Shown piece after piece: positions 17,030 through 26,567 of a DNA stretch of 53,993 bases; the first letter of the stretch is position 1; every line of letters starts with the position of its first letter. Position numbers and translations under genes: made by a program. Origin of the DNA: Oscillospiraceae bacterium (GTDB taxonomy: Bacteria; Bacillota; Clostridia; Oscillospirales; Oscillospiraceae); assembly GCA_017541995.1 (NCBI GenBank), contig JAFXYD010000047.1:1-53993 (forward strand). The letters are read 5' to 3'. Under the pieces are notes generated by a model. It was not told the origin of the DNA. It made no database searches and saw only the letters and a program-made list of their open reading frames with translations.

Positions 17030-20000
17030 ATGATTGATATCAGCGAAAAGCGGGCCCGTGCCCGGCGCCGGAGCGCCTGGCTGCTCCGGGGACGGCGGCT
17101 GCTGGCCCTGTGCATGGCGCTGTGCATCTGCGGCGGCCTGCTGCTGACCCCGGCCGGAGCGGAGGAGATCCATCCCCCCGAGCAGAGCACCGAGAGCCCG
17201 GCCCTGCCGGCGCCGGAGACCAGCGCGCCCCAGGTCGTCACCGCCCCTCCGGAGGATCCGGCTCCCCAGCCCGACCCGACGGATCCCGTGCTTCAGCCGG
17301 AGCCCGGCCAGGAGGAGACTGTCCCGGGCAATACCGGCGCCACCTCCTACCCGGTACACCGGGACGACGAGCCGGCGACAGACGTGGAGCCCACCGAGTC
17401 CCTGGTGGAAAAAGAGGTCAACGTTACGGCCCACGGCGAGGCCGCGGTCTCCGCGGGCACCAAGGTCAACAATACCTATATCCTGGAGGTCAGCACCGGC
17501 ACAGTGAAGGAGGACGGAGCCGCCGACAACGTCAGCTACTTTGTCATCTACTACACCTCCGGCGGCGCCCAGCGCTCCACGGTGATCTTCCCCGGGGCGG
17601 ACGGCGTGCAGCGGGGCATGGACGCGGCTGCCGCCGTGGCCAGCCGGAACGAACGCCGCCAGCTGGTGGAGGACGTTTTCGGCTACAGCACCGCCCCCCT
17701 GCGGGATCAGAAGGGCCTGCGCTCGGTGAAGACCGACCAGTTCCTCTTCACCACCCCCACCCCCATCACCACCATTGACCGCATCCAGATCTTTGGCCGG
17801 GTGGAGAACCACATGCGGGAGGACGGAACCAGCTTCGTCACAGCCACGGACTGGGCCTGCCAGGGCATGCGGGTCTATGAGGTGAACACCCTCTACGGCC
17901 AGGAAATGTACGGCTGGTACTCCGACGAGGGCTACATCGACTTCTCCGGCTACATCATTGCCGATGTGGATATGTCCTACGGCGGCGGCATCTTCCGCTG
18001 GAACAACAGCGGCGGCGTCTTCAACATCGTGGGCCCCGGCGTCAACAACGGCGTGGCGGGCTGCGTGCTGGTGAACACCGAGACCGCCGGCTCCTACCCC
18101 CGGGATCATCACGTGGGGGAGGACCACATCTCCCAGGTCACCAACCGGGTGGTCTTCCGCCTGGAGCTGGCCGACCAGGGCGACGGCGGCTTCGAGAGCC
18201 TGGCCGGCTCCTACGGGCTGGGCAGCCATACCAAGATCAGCGATCTGGGTCTGTGCGAGACCGCCGCGCTGTCCATCCGCTATGAGGACAAGTTCGGCTG
18301 CCTCCGGGATCTGACCCTGCCGCTGATCGTCAACGCCCTGGGCTGGACCATGGAGCAGATGGGCGACGTGGCCGTGGCGGGCTTTGCCCAGCAGGGCAAC
18401 AGCATCTGCGTGTCCGCCATGCTGCCCGACTTCTCCAGCCTGAGCTCCGCCAGGATCATTCTGGGGGAGCAGGCCGCCGCGGCCAAGGCCAAGCTGATTA
18501 CCACGGAGGCCGCCTCGAATAACGAGCTCCGGGCCAGCCGCGCTGCCCGCTCCGCCGAGGACGGGATCTCCTACCTGACCTTCGCCGCCTATCCCACCGT
18601 GGCGGTGAACATCCGGCTCGAGGGCGCCACCCTGCGCTACTACTACACCCCCGGCGCCCGGAACCCCGCCCGCTACTTTACCGCGGGCAGCATTTCCGGC
18701 AACCGGATCGAGTCCCAGAGCGAATACGCCTTCTCCCTCAGCGATTATCACGACAATCTCACCATTCTGCCCATTGACCGGCAGGAGCGCTATCTGCTGA
18801 CCATCTGCACCGATAACGTGGCCAACTCCGGCACCACGGCGGATATCTACCTCCAGTTCAAGTATCTGAACATGAAGGATAAGGAGGTCACCAGCTCCGA
18901 ATTCCGGCTGCGGGACTACATCACCCAGTTCTACGGCGAGTGGCCCGGCAATACCGCCCAATTCGCCTACAACTACGGCCTGCGGGGCGGCGGCACGGTG
19001 CAGTGCATGATCCCCCTGTCCGGGGTCAAGCAGTTCCGCACCGTCTCCATCCGCCTCGACGGCGCCGACGAATGGCAGATGAAGGGCCTGCAGATCCAGA
19101 TGGTGCGGTCCTATGACTCCCGGGTCCTGCGCTGGCAGGAGATCGACAGCGAGGGCCTGCTCTCCCACGTGGGGATCACCCGGGCCGTCAACGCCCAGAG
19201 CATCTGCTTCAAGATGGGCCAGATCTACAGCGACCAGGATCCCATGCTGGATCCCGATGATGAGCACTGGCAGCCCGGCACGCTGATCCAGGACGATCAC
19301 ATGATCCATGAGTTCGACGGCCACAGCACCGAGGTGGACGCCCGGGAAGAGGTGGACTGGTCCACCCTGCGGCTGTTCATGTCCTATGAGGACGCCTGCC
19401 AGGAGCTGGGCTTCAACCGCCAGCGCTGCCTCTATGAGGTGCAGGTCAACGTGGCCGGCAACAAGGTCAACGACGATGACGACGACTGCGGCTCGGAAAA
19501 CCTCTTCTACTTCCAGCTGGCCTTTGAGTACGGCAACAGCGGCTGTGTGCTGGCCAACGCCCAGCTCCCAGCCGACGCCTTCCGCACCGGCGCGGCCTCC
19601 ATCTTTTACATCCCCACTGCCATGGACTACGGTGAGCTGCAGGAGATCCGCATCATCCCCGACGATCAGGACACCAACGGCGATATCTACGACAAGCTGA
19701 AGATCGACTCCATCCAGGTCCGCAAGAAGACCGACGGCAAGATCAGCCCCAACTGGACCGCCGACAGCGAGTCTGTGGACGGCCTGGGCTGGGTGGGCAT
19801 CAAGTACCGGGACGCCGGCGCCATGGGCTCCAACCGGGGCGCCGAGGGCCGGACCCTCCTGGAGTTGGCCCACTTCTACCAGATCACCAAGTCCAGCTAC
19901 AGCACCAAGCTGCTGGTCAGCATCACCACCGGCGCCTACGAGACCAACGCCAAGCCCAACAAGGACGGCGAGATGGTCACCATCGCGGACCCGAACCTCA

Positions 20001-22837
20001 TCGGCGGCCTGAGCATGAGCTACAACTATCTGAACCACGAGGGCAAGCTGGTAGCGGTGGATCCCTTTGACGTGGTGGACCTCATGAACGACTACAACGG
20101 CCTCCCGGACAGCCATACCCGGACCCTGGACGACAAGTCGGAGGAGGTCAACTACTGCGTCAGCAATCCCGACTATCAGTTCCGACCGGGCACCACCGAC
20201 AATTTCTTCATCGACGTGGACAACATTGCCCAGCTCATGGACGCCAAGCTCCAGATCCGCAGCAGCGTGGTGACCAAGTGGAACATCACCAACGTCGCGG
20301 TCTACCAGGTCCAGGGGCCCGGCACCCGCTACATCAACAAGAACGGCGAGTACGACTACAAGTACCCCGCCGGGAAGGAGCTGCTGTTCAAGGCGGAGTG
20401 GAACCGGGAGGAGAACCTGGTGAAGGACGTGCAGATCTACCGCACGGAACAGAAGAACTCCATCGGAGAGATCAACATCGTCTTCAACGAGAACGAGTTC
20501 GAGCGCTACGACGACGATCAGTGGTCCTCCACCGTCACCCGGGAGCCCGCCTCCAAGGACGATATGCTCAATATCTTCATCTATCCCTCCACCGAGAGCG
20601 CGGCCACCAATCCCGACACCTACAATCTCTTCGGCACGGTGCTCTACACCGACACCATGTATCACAACGCGCAGCAGCAGGATACGGGCAACATGAGCCT
20701 GATGCGCGACGAGCAGGGCCGTCCCGTGTTCTATGCCCTGGGCGTCAACACCAGCTATCTCGAGAGCATCACCGGGCTGAACGTCTTTACCGACTCGGCC
20801 TATCCCGTCCACGCGCCTCTGAGCTTCGGCCTCATCCAGCGCATCCGCAGCGGCGTGCTCATCGACACCTATTATCTCACCAGCTTCGGCAACGCGGACC
20901 AGGGCCTGACCATGAACATCACCACCAAGCCCGACGGGCAGAACCTCCAGCGGGTCTTCCTGCAGTTCAGCGAGGACATGGTCGAGCAGCAGCTGATCCC
21001 GGATGAAAAGGATCTGGCCGTGGCCGTCTACTTCACCACAGACACCGCCTACGATACGGAGCTGCGCAGCAAGTACGTCACCCTCACCGACCAGGGGATC
21101 AGCTCCATCAAGCCGGGCCAGGTGGTGGAGCTGGACTTCGGCATTCTGAATCTGAAGGAGATCACAGGTCTGAATCTGGTGAACATGGGCCGCATCGAGG
21201 AGACCATCTCCAACGCGGAGGTCATCGAGCAGCTGCCCAACGGCGCGGTCTCCGGCAAGTGGAGCTTCCGGGGCACCATGACCCCCGCCCGCATGCCCAC
21301 CCGCTTCAACCCCGACGGCACCGTGACCCTGCTGGATCTGGACGTCGTCACCGCCGCCAACACCGGCTCCTTCAACAGCGGCACCACCGGTCCCGTCAAA
21401 ATGACCGTGGGCTACCTGGACGAGGCCGGCGGCGAGCAGACCAGAGTCTATGAGGACATCCGGCCCTTCGTCACCAGCGGCGCCGCCTTTACGGCGGGCA
21501 GCACCGTCCATCTGCGGGTGCTGGTGCCCGACGTGGAGGAGCTGCGCTGGATCGAGCTGGAGCCCGTCAACGGCAGCGACGGCGTCACCGCCACCTGGAA
21601 GGTGGACAGCGTCAGCTCCATGACGGATCTGTCCGGCGTCACCCTGACCCGGGTGGTGAACCAGACCGTCCAGGCCGGCGCCCCCCTGCGGGTCAGCCTG
21701 GCGGAGATCCTCCTCTCCGGCCTCATCTCCGTGATCACCGGCCCGGACCAGACCGGGATCCCCTCCGGCGACTATGTGATTCCCACCGGCGGCAGCCAGG
21801 ATATTGCCCTGAACGCGGGAGAGGGCGTGTACATCGTCCCGCGGATCGAGGGCTCCAAGACCGGTCTGGACGTGAAGATCAACCGGGTGGACAGCTCCGG
21901 CGGCGTGGGTCAGGCCATGCTGGCCGATACCCGCGGCTACACCACCGCCCTGCTGGAGCAGTACGCCCAGTCCGCCGAGGAGAAGGGCAACACCCACGAG
22001 GCGGCCATGTGGCGCAGCATCGTGCCGGACAACGGCACCTGGCAGGTGCAGGAGAGCTATGACGAGCGCAACGCCGCCTACACCACGGAGTACATCCGCT
22101 TCCTGCCCCCGCGGAACTACACCGCTTCCGTCATCAACTACCGCATCACCGTGACCTCCCGGGAGAACAACGCGGCCACCGTCATGGTCAATCTGTCGGT
22201 CCCGCCCGAAACGGATCCCGTGCCGCAGATGCTGGCGGCAGCCCAGGCACAGGATGGCTCCCAGGGCGGCGTCCACGTCCACGACATGGTCTACACCTCC
22301 GCCGTCGCCCCCACCTGTACGGAGAAGGGCCACAGCGAGTACTACTCCTGCTCCCGCTGCGGCAAGTATTTCAGCGACGCTCTGGGTGAGAAGCAGATAG
22401 AGAATATCAACGACTTGCAGACGCCTGCATTGGGTCACATCTATACCTTGACGCCTGTTGGCAGTTCTAAACATGCTCAAGTCTGTCAGCGCTGCTTCGC
22501 AAAAGATGAAGCGGTACCTTGTACATTCAAAGATTGGACGTACGATGATGTAACGGGTAAGCACATTGGAACCTGCGAGTGCGGCAATGAGTTCCCCGAA
22601 AATTGTTCGTATCGGTACACGGCGGATAACGATCAGACGCATACGGGCGAATGCATTAAGTGCGGGCACAAAACCACAGCTGAAAACCACACAAAGGACA
22701 ATGAGGTAACTGTTCCGCCCACAGCAACAGAACAGGGCTATGTACAGTATACCTGCAAAACCTGTAACTACACGTGGATTGATCACTATATCCCTGCCAC
22801 CGGCGAAACCACGCCCCCGGAAACCGGCAACCCGTAA
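17030..22837 (+). CDS. Giant secreted multidomain protein (1935 residues), C-terminal CxxC modules
   Basis: ATG 17030 follows GGAGG. An arginine-rich N terminus and a hydrophobic stretch (~23-41, ending PAGAEE) form the signal peptide. Residues ~45-125 are a Pro/Glu/Thr linker. The bulk is beta-rich with recurring units in which a Y-x-x-F-x-Y strand is followed by an 'I..I.I' strand and a closing 'W....v.V' strand (near 17539-17880, 18841-19120, 19501-19730, 20010-20310). These recall PLAT/LH2-like beta-sandwiches, but I cannot confirm the family. Residues ~1763-1917 hold five Cys-pair modules (CSRCGKYF, CQRCF, CECGNEF, CIKCGHK, CKTCNYTW). It ends PPETGNP with no membrane tail, so no working LPXTG anchor. 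The last ~410 bp have clearly lower GC. Likely an extracellular adhesin or apparatus component. Confidence 0.75.
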   Translation: MIDISEKRARARRRSAWLLRGRRLLALCMALCICGGLLLTPAGAEEIHPPEQSTESPALPAPETSAPQVVTAPPEDPAPQPDPTDPVLQPEPGQEETVPGNTGATSYPVHRDDEPATDVEPTESLVEKEVNVTAHGEAAVSAGTKVNNTYILEVSTGTVKEDGAADNVSYFVIYYTSGGAQRSTVIFPGADGVQRGMDAAAAVASRNERRQLVEDVFGYSTAPLRDQKGLRSVKTDQFLFTTPTPITTIDRIQIFGRVENHMREDGTSFVTATDWACQGMRVYEVNTLYGQEMYGWYSDEGYIDFSGYIIADVDMSYGGGIFRWNNSGGVFNIVGPGVNNGVAGCVLVNTETAGSYPRDHHVGEDHISQVTNRVVFRLELADQGDGGFESLAGSYGLGSHTKISDLGLCETAALSIRYEDKFGCLRDLTLPLIVNALGWTMEQMGDVAVAGFAQQGNSICVSAMLPDFSSLSSARIILGEQAAAAKAKLITTEAASNNELRASRAARSAEDGISYLTFAAYPTVAVNIRLEGATLRYYYTPGARNPARYFTAGSISGNRIESQSEYAFSLSDYHDNLTILPIDRQERYLLTICTDNVANSGTTADIYLQFKYLNMKDKEVTSSEFRLRDYITQFYGEWPGNTAQFAYNYGLRGGGTVQCMIPLSGVKQFRTVSIRLDGADEWQMKGLQIQMVRSYDSRVLRWQEIDSEGLLSHVGITRAVNAQSICFKMGQIYSDQDPMLDPDDEHWQPGTLIQDDHMIHEFDGHSTEVDAREEVDWSTLRLFMSYEDACQELGFNRQRCLYEVQVNVAGNKVNDDDDDCGSENLFYFQLAFEYGNSGCVLANAQLPADAFRTGAASIFYIPTAMDYGELQEIRIIPDDQDTNGDIYDKLKIDSIQVRKKTDGKISPNWTADSESVDGLGWVGIKYRDAGAMGSNRGAEGRTLLELAHFYQITKSSYSTKLLVSITTGAYETNAKPNKDGEMVTIADPNLIGGLSMSYNYLNHEGKLVAVDPFDVVDLMNDYNGLPDSHTRTLDDKSEEVNYCVSNPDYQFRPGTTDNFFIDVDNIAQLMDAKLQIRSSVVTKWNITNVAVYQVQGPGTRYINKNGEYDYKYPAGKELLFKAEWNREENLVKDVQIYRTEQKNSIGEINIVFNENEFERYDDDQWSSTVTREPASKDDMLNIFIYPSTESAATNPDTYNLFGTVLYTDTMYHNAQQQDTGNMSLMRDEQGRPVFYALGVNTSYLESITGLNVFTDSAYPVHAPLSFGLIQRIRSGVLIDTYYLTSFGNADQGLTMNITTKPDGQNLQRVFLQFSEDMVEQQLIPDEKDLAVAVYFTTDTAYDTELRSKYVTLTDQGISSIKPGQVVELDFGILNLKEITGLNLVNMGRIEETISNAEVIEQLPNGAVSGKWSFRGTMTPARMPTRFNPDGTVTLLDLDVVTAANTGSFNSGTTGPVKMTVGYLDEAGGEQTRVYEDIRPFVTSGAAFTAGSTVHLRVLVPDVEELRWIELEPVNGSDGVTATWKVDSVSSMTDLSGVTLTRVVNQTVQAGAPLRVSLAEILLSGLISVITGPDQTGIPSGDYVIPTGGSQDIALNAGEGVYIVPRIEGSKTGLDVKINRVDSSGGVGQAMLADTRGYTTALLEQYAQSAEEKGNTHEAAMWRSIVPDNGTWQVQESYDERNAAYTTEYIRFLPPRNYTASVINYRITVTSRENNAATVMVNLSVPPETDPVPQMLAAAQAQDGSQGGVHVHDMVYTSAVAPTCTEKGHSEYYSCSRCGKYFSDALGEKQIENINDLQTPALGHIYTLTPVGSSKHAQVCQRCFAKDEAVPCTFKDWTYDDVTGKHIGTCECGNEFPENCSYRYTADNDQTHTGECIKCGHKTTAENHTKDNEVTVPPTATEQGYVQYTCKTCNYTWIDHYIPATGETTPPETGNP
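22388..22800 (+). other. Lower-GC recombined segment inside the giant secreted gene
   Basis: Codons switch abruptly to A/T-ending forms (TTG, GCA, GTA, ACA, AAA). Two 60-base lines counted by hand are 52% and 48% GC (22441-22500, 22681-22740), against 63% at 22141-22200. The segment encodes the last four CxxC modules. The frame is intact on both sides, suggesting module acquisition by recombination. Confidence 0.75.
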
Positions 22838-22849
22838 GGAGGTGCAGCA

Positions 22850-23860
22850 ATGTCTGATGAATTTCTGTTCGACAGCGAACGGCAGCAGCAAAAGGCAGAC
22901 CGGAAACGGAAGCTGCTCCCCTTCCTGGTGCTGGCGGGCATCCTCCTGCTGGCGGTGATCGTGGCCCTGGTGCTGCGCGGCAGCAAGGGGGAGATCCACA
23001 CCGGCGGCGAGCAGACCGACTATCCCTTCCGATGGAGTCTGAAGTCCGACGGCAGCGTGGAGCTCACCGTGCCCCACGAGGACGCCCCCGAAAGCCGCTG
23101 GGTCCTGAAGGACGGGGAGGAAAGCCTCCCCGCCCTCCGGGTCACCCGGGAGGAGGGGGAGAACGACGGCACCGTCTTTCTCCTCCATCCCGAGGCGGAG
23201 GGCCGGGCGCTCTTCACCCTGACCCTCACCGGCCAGGGGGAAAATGCCGCCAAAAGCTATGAGATGAAGCTCCTGGCGGAGGTCACGCCGGGGGAGAAGG
23301 GCCTCAGCGCCGCGCTGCTCAACGCCTCCGGCATCCGATGCCAGACGGAGCTCCGGGGCGGCGAGGACTCCGAAAACCCCTATCGGCTCTATACCGACGA
23401 GGACGGCGTTCTGATCCTCAGCGTGGAGATCGCCTCCGAGTATGAGACCGACTGGGACTACGAGATCCTCAGCGGGGAGGAGAGCCTGGAGCTCCTGGGC
23501 GTCCTCAGCGAGGAGGACCGGGTCAACGCCTATCTCGAGGCCGGGGAAACCCCCGGCGCCGCGGAGCTGGTGCTGCGCAGCGTCAACGCCGCGGCGGAGA
23601 TCCGCCTGAGCCTGGAGGCCAGAGCCGACGGCTCCCTGTGGGTGCTCAGCCACGAGGCGAGCTACGGCGAGAAGCCCAGCCACGAGCCCATGGCCTCCGA
23701 AGATCTGCACAAATACGACAGGGAAGAGGAGAATCCCGGGGAAACGGCTCCCACCGGCCCCGAGGGCGATCTGGCCCCCCACAGCGAAACCGAGACCCCC
23801 GCGGACAGCACCGCCGCCAATGAAGCGGAGACGGAGACAGAGGCGGCGCCCGTTCGATGA
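22850..23860 (+). CDS. Single-pass membrane protein with extracellular domain, unknown function
   Basis: The protein has 336 residues. A charged cytoplasmic segment (1-21: FDSERQQQKADRKRK) is followed by one membrane helix (~22-43) and ~290 extracytoplasmic residues. Residues ~55-275 are beta-rich; the last ~55 are a disordered Glu/Thr/Pro/Ser tail. The topology (short N-in, one helix, large outside domain) is that of VirB8/VirB10-type scaffold proteins, but no sequence motif confirms this. AAGGAGG lies just upstream, and the gene starts 12 bp after the giant gene's stop. No enzyme motif was recognised. Confidence 0.7.
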   Translation: MSDEFLFDSERQQQKADRKRKLLPFLVLAGILLLAVIVALVLRGSKGEIHTGGEQTDYPFRWSLKSDGSVELTVPHEDAPESRWVLKDGEESLPALRVTREEGENDGTVFLLHPEAEGRALFTLTLTGQGENAAKSYEMKLLAEVTPGEKGLSAALLNASGIRCQTELRGGEDSENPYRLYTDEDGVLILSVEIASEYETDWDYEILSGEESLELLGVLSEEDRVNAYLEAGETPGAAELVLRSVNAAAEIRLSLEARADGSLWVLSHEASYGEKPSHEPMASEDLHKYDREEENPGETAPTGPEGDLAPHSETETPADSTAANEAETETEAAPVR

Positions 23861-23892
23861 ACCCCGTCCCACGGAAAGAGAGGTAATGCCCT

Positions 23893-25935
23893 TTGTTGAA
23901 AAAAGCATGGAAAGAGCTCACAGAGCACCTGCGGGAGCTGAACCGAAAGACCATCGCCCTCTATGTGGCGATCTTCCTGATTTCCTCCCTGTTGCTGGGC
24001 ACCCTGGTGCGCTTCATCGTGGAGAACGTCAGCGCCAGCCTGGGCACCGGCGGCTGGCACTTCCGCTGGAAGCTTCTCATCGAGCCCATGACCTGGCTGG
24101 TGGGCGTGGTCATCGATCTGCTGATGGCCGCCATCTATACCCTCAACGGCGGCTTCCGCTCCGCCAACAAGGGCACCAGAATGCTCAAGGGCAAGGGCGG
24201 CGAGAAGGACCGCATCGAGGGCTCTCTGGAAAACAGCCGCTTCCTCACCGATGAGGAGCGGGACAAGTACTTCCCCCCCTTCACCTATGAAACCCTGCCC
24301 GATGCCAAAAAGGACGGCGTCCCCGCCCGGGCGGTGCTGGATAAGCACGGCCACCTGGTGGGCAACTTCAAGCCCGGCGTCCACGCCCTGGTCATCGGCG
24401 CCACCGGCTCCGGTAAAACCACCACCTTCATCAACCCCATGATCCAGCTCATCGGCGCCACCAACTGCGGCTCCTCCATGATTATGACGGACCCCAAGGG
24501 CGAGCTTTTCGACCTGCACTCCGGCTATCTCAAGAGCCGCGGCTACAACGTCATGGTGCTGGACCTGCGTGACACCTATTCCTCCAGCCGCTGGAATCCC
24601 CTGGAGCCCATCTGGGACGCCTACCAGGAATATCTGAACCTGGGCTCCGGCATCGTGGCCCACATCGACGCCATGGCCGACTATCCCGATCTGCAGCGGA
24701 TGGACGGCGAGGCCCAGGCCGACGAGCCCTGGATCGAGTGGAAGGGCCGGGCCTACATCGACGCCGAGCACTGCAAGGACGACGTGGGCGTGGAGCGGCA
24801 GAAGGTCTACGACGCCATGTACGAGGACCTCAGCGACCTGGTGGGCGGTCTGATTCCCGTCCAGAATGAGAAGGATCCCCTTTGGGAGAAGGGCGCCCGC
24901 AGCATCGTCCAGGCCACCATTCTGGCCATGCTGGAGGACAGCGCCGATCCCAGGCTGGATATGACCAAGGAGAAGTTCAACCTCTTCAACGTCAGCAAGG
25001 CCCTCACCGACAACACCAACAACTACCAGAATCTGAAGGAATACTTCGAGGGCCGCAGCAAGCTCTCCCAGGCCTACCAGCTCTCCCGCCAGGTGCTCAG
25101 CGCCCCCGAGGCCACCCTGGGCTCCTATATGTCCATTACCATGGATAAGCTGAGCCTCTTCAACGACCGGGGCCTCTGCGCCCTGACCTCCGCCACCGAC
25201 ATCAAGGCGGAGAAGTTTGCCTACGAGCCCACCGCCCTCTTCCTGAAGATCCCCGATGAAAAGGATACCCGCCACTCCCTGGCCTCCCTCTTCATCCTCT
25301 CCACCTACAAGGCCCTCATCAAGGTGGCCACCGACCTGCCGGGTCAGACCCTGCCCCGGAACGTCTATTTCATCATGGACGAGTTCGGCAACATGCCCAA
25401 GATCGACAAGTTCGGCCAGATGATCACCGTCGGCCGTTCCAGAAAGATCTGGTTCAGCATGGTGGTGCAGTCCTTCGTCCAGCTCACCAACGTCTACGGC
25501 AAGGAGGTCGCGGACATCGTCATCGGCAACTGCGGCGTCAAGATGTTCATCGGTTCCAACGATACCGATACCTGCAAGATGTTCTCCGAGATGTGCGGCA
25601 ATATGACCGTCCGCACCAGCTCCACCTCCAGCTCCCTGGGCAGCAAGGCGGGAGACATCAACGTCTCCACCAACACCCAGGTGCGTCCGCTGATCTACCC
25701 CAGCGAGCTGCAGCGGCTGAACAACCAGGAGAGCACCGGCAACAGCATCATCGTTTCCTTCAACTCCTTCCCGCTGAAGACCAAGTACACCCCCTCCTAC
25801 AAGTGCCCCTATTATAAATTCGGGCCCATGGATCTGAGCGAGATCCGCAGCAATATCTTCCGCGCCGACGAGGTCTACTACGACCTCTCCGTGCGCAATG
25901 AAAAGATTCTCGGCAGCGCCGGCACCGGCGCCTGA
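23893..25935 (+). CDS. virD4: VirD4/TraG-type coupling ATPase
   Basis: The protein has 680 residues. Two N-terminal membrane helices (~20-42 and ~58-80) precede the ATPase domain. Walker A GATGSGKT is at 169-176 and Walker B YFIMDEFGNMP has D496/E497. The GRSRKIWFSMVVQSFVQL segment and the C-terminal PYYKFGPM region are typical of Firmicutes TraG/VirD4 proteins. It would recruit substrates and feed them to the VirB4/VirB6 channel. The start is TTG 23893 (or TTG 23896), with AGAGAGG upstream and no nearby ATG in frame. No relaxase gene, the usual DNA-processing partner, occurs in the window, so the substrate may be protein. The symbol names the family, not a proven orthologue. Confidence 0.9.
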   Translation: MLKKAWKELTEHLRELNRKTIALYVAIFLISSLLLGTLVRFIVENVSASLGTGGWHFRWKLLIEPMTWLVGVVIDLLMAAIYTLNGGFRSANKGTRMLKGKGGEKDRIEGSLENSRFLTDEERDKYFPPFTYETLPDAKKDGVPARAVLDKHGHLVGNFKPGVHALVIGATGSGKTTTFINPMIQLIGATNCGSSMIMTDPKGELFDLHSGYLKSRGYNVMVLDLRDTYSSSRWNPLEPIWDAYQEYLNLGSGIVAHIDAMADYPDLQRMDGEAQADEPWIEWKGRAYIDAEHCKDDVGVERQKVYDAMYEDLSDLVGGLIPVQNEKDPLWEKGARSIVQATILAMLEDSADPRLDMTKEKFNLFNVSKALTDNTNNYQNLKEYFEGRSKLSQAYQLSRQVLSAPEATLGSYMSITMDKLSLFNDRGLCALTSATDIKAEKFAYEPTALFLKIPDEKDTRHSLASLFILSTYKALIKVATDLPGQTLPRNVYFIMDEFGNMPKIDKFGQMITVGRSRKIWFSMVVQSFVQLTNVYGKEVADIVIGNCGVKMFIGSNDTDTCKMFSEMCGNMTVRTSSTSSSLGSKAGDINVSTNTQVRPLIYPSELQRLNNQESTGNSIIVSFNSFPLKTKYTPSYKCPYYKFGPMDLSEIRSNIFRADEVYYDLSVRNEKILGSAGTGA

Positions 25936-25958
25936 CCGGGGGAAAGGAGATTGGCGCA

Positions 25959-26567
25959 GTGAAAAAAGAAGCCAGGCAGGAAATCCGCAGAGCCCTCCTG
26001 GGCCGGACGGAGCCCGCTGAGGACGGTCGGCTGGTGGTGCTGGAAAAGGGCCAGGTCAGCAATCTGGTCTACGGCGTCTCCGACGGCGCCGGAGCGGTGC
26101 GCATTCTGGGCGTCCGCAAGAAGGCGAAGCGGCTGACGGTCTCCTGCCCCGAAGCCAAGGCCCGGGAGATCGCCTACAAGCTGATGAGCGAGATCGGCCG
26201 GGTGCTGTATCTGAGCGAGCTTCCCAAGGCTCCGGCCTGTCTGATCCGCTACGTGGTCACCCGGCCCTCGGTGCTGATCTTTGACTACGAGGACGGGGTC
26301 CCCGTTCTGAGCGCCTGGTCCGGGCGGGGACTCACCGGCTGGATCTCCAACCGCAGAGCCCTGAGCGCCTTCATCCAGCGCATGCCCGGCAAGCTCATGA
26401 GCGTCTCGGAGCAGGAGCCCCCCAAGGATCGGGACCTGGAGCGGGAAAAGGCGGAGAAGCAGGCGAAAAAGGAAGCCAAAAAGGCCCGCAAGGCCGCCAA
26501 AAAGCAAAAGAAAAAGAAGAACTCCGGCGCCGCCGGAGCTGAAGCCAGCACGGAGGAAAACGCATGA
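25959..26567 (+). CDS. Lysine-rich cytoplasmic protein, unknown function
   Basis: This 202-residue protein starts at GTG 25959 (GGAAAGGAG upstream); the nearest TTG in another frame stops at once. Residues ~1-145 form a mixed alpha/beta globular domain without membrane segments or signal peptide. Residues ~150-195 are an almost uninterrupted Lys/Ala/Glu helix (EKAEKQAKKEAKKARKAAKK), which could bind nucleic acid or the acidic tail of the VirB4-like protein. Its stop overlaps the STAS start by ATGA, so the two are translationally coupled and possibly partners. No family recognised. Confidence 0.65.
   Translation: MKKEARQEIRRALLGRTEPAEDGRLVVLEKGQVSNLVYGVSDGAGAVRILGVRKKAKRLTVSCPEAKAREIAYKLMSEIGRVLYLSELPKAPACLIRYVVTRPSVLIFDYEDGVPVLSAWSGRGLTGWISNRRALSAFIQRMPGKLMSVSEQEPPKDRDLEREKAEKQAKKEAKKARKAAKKQKKKKNSGAAGAEASTEENA

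Noticed and set aside
22780..22837. LPXTG sortase signal at the end of the giant protein (PPETG)
   Set aside because: There is no following membrane helix or basic tail; the protein stops two residues later.
15899..23908. A 2669-codon open frame on the minus strand, antisense to the VirB4-like and giant secreted genes
   Set aside because: It arises from the strong G/C third-position bias of the plus-strand genes. Its product is low-complexity Gly/Val/His/Leu with no domain, start signal or promoter, and the sense genes have clear domains.
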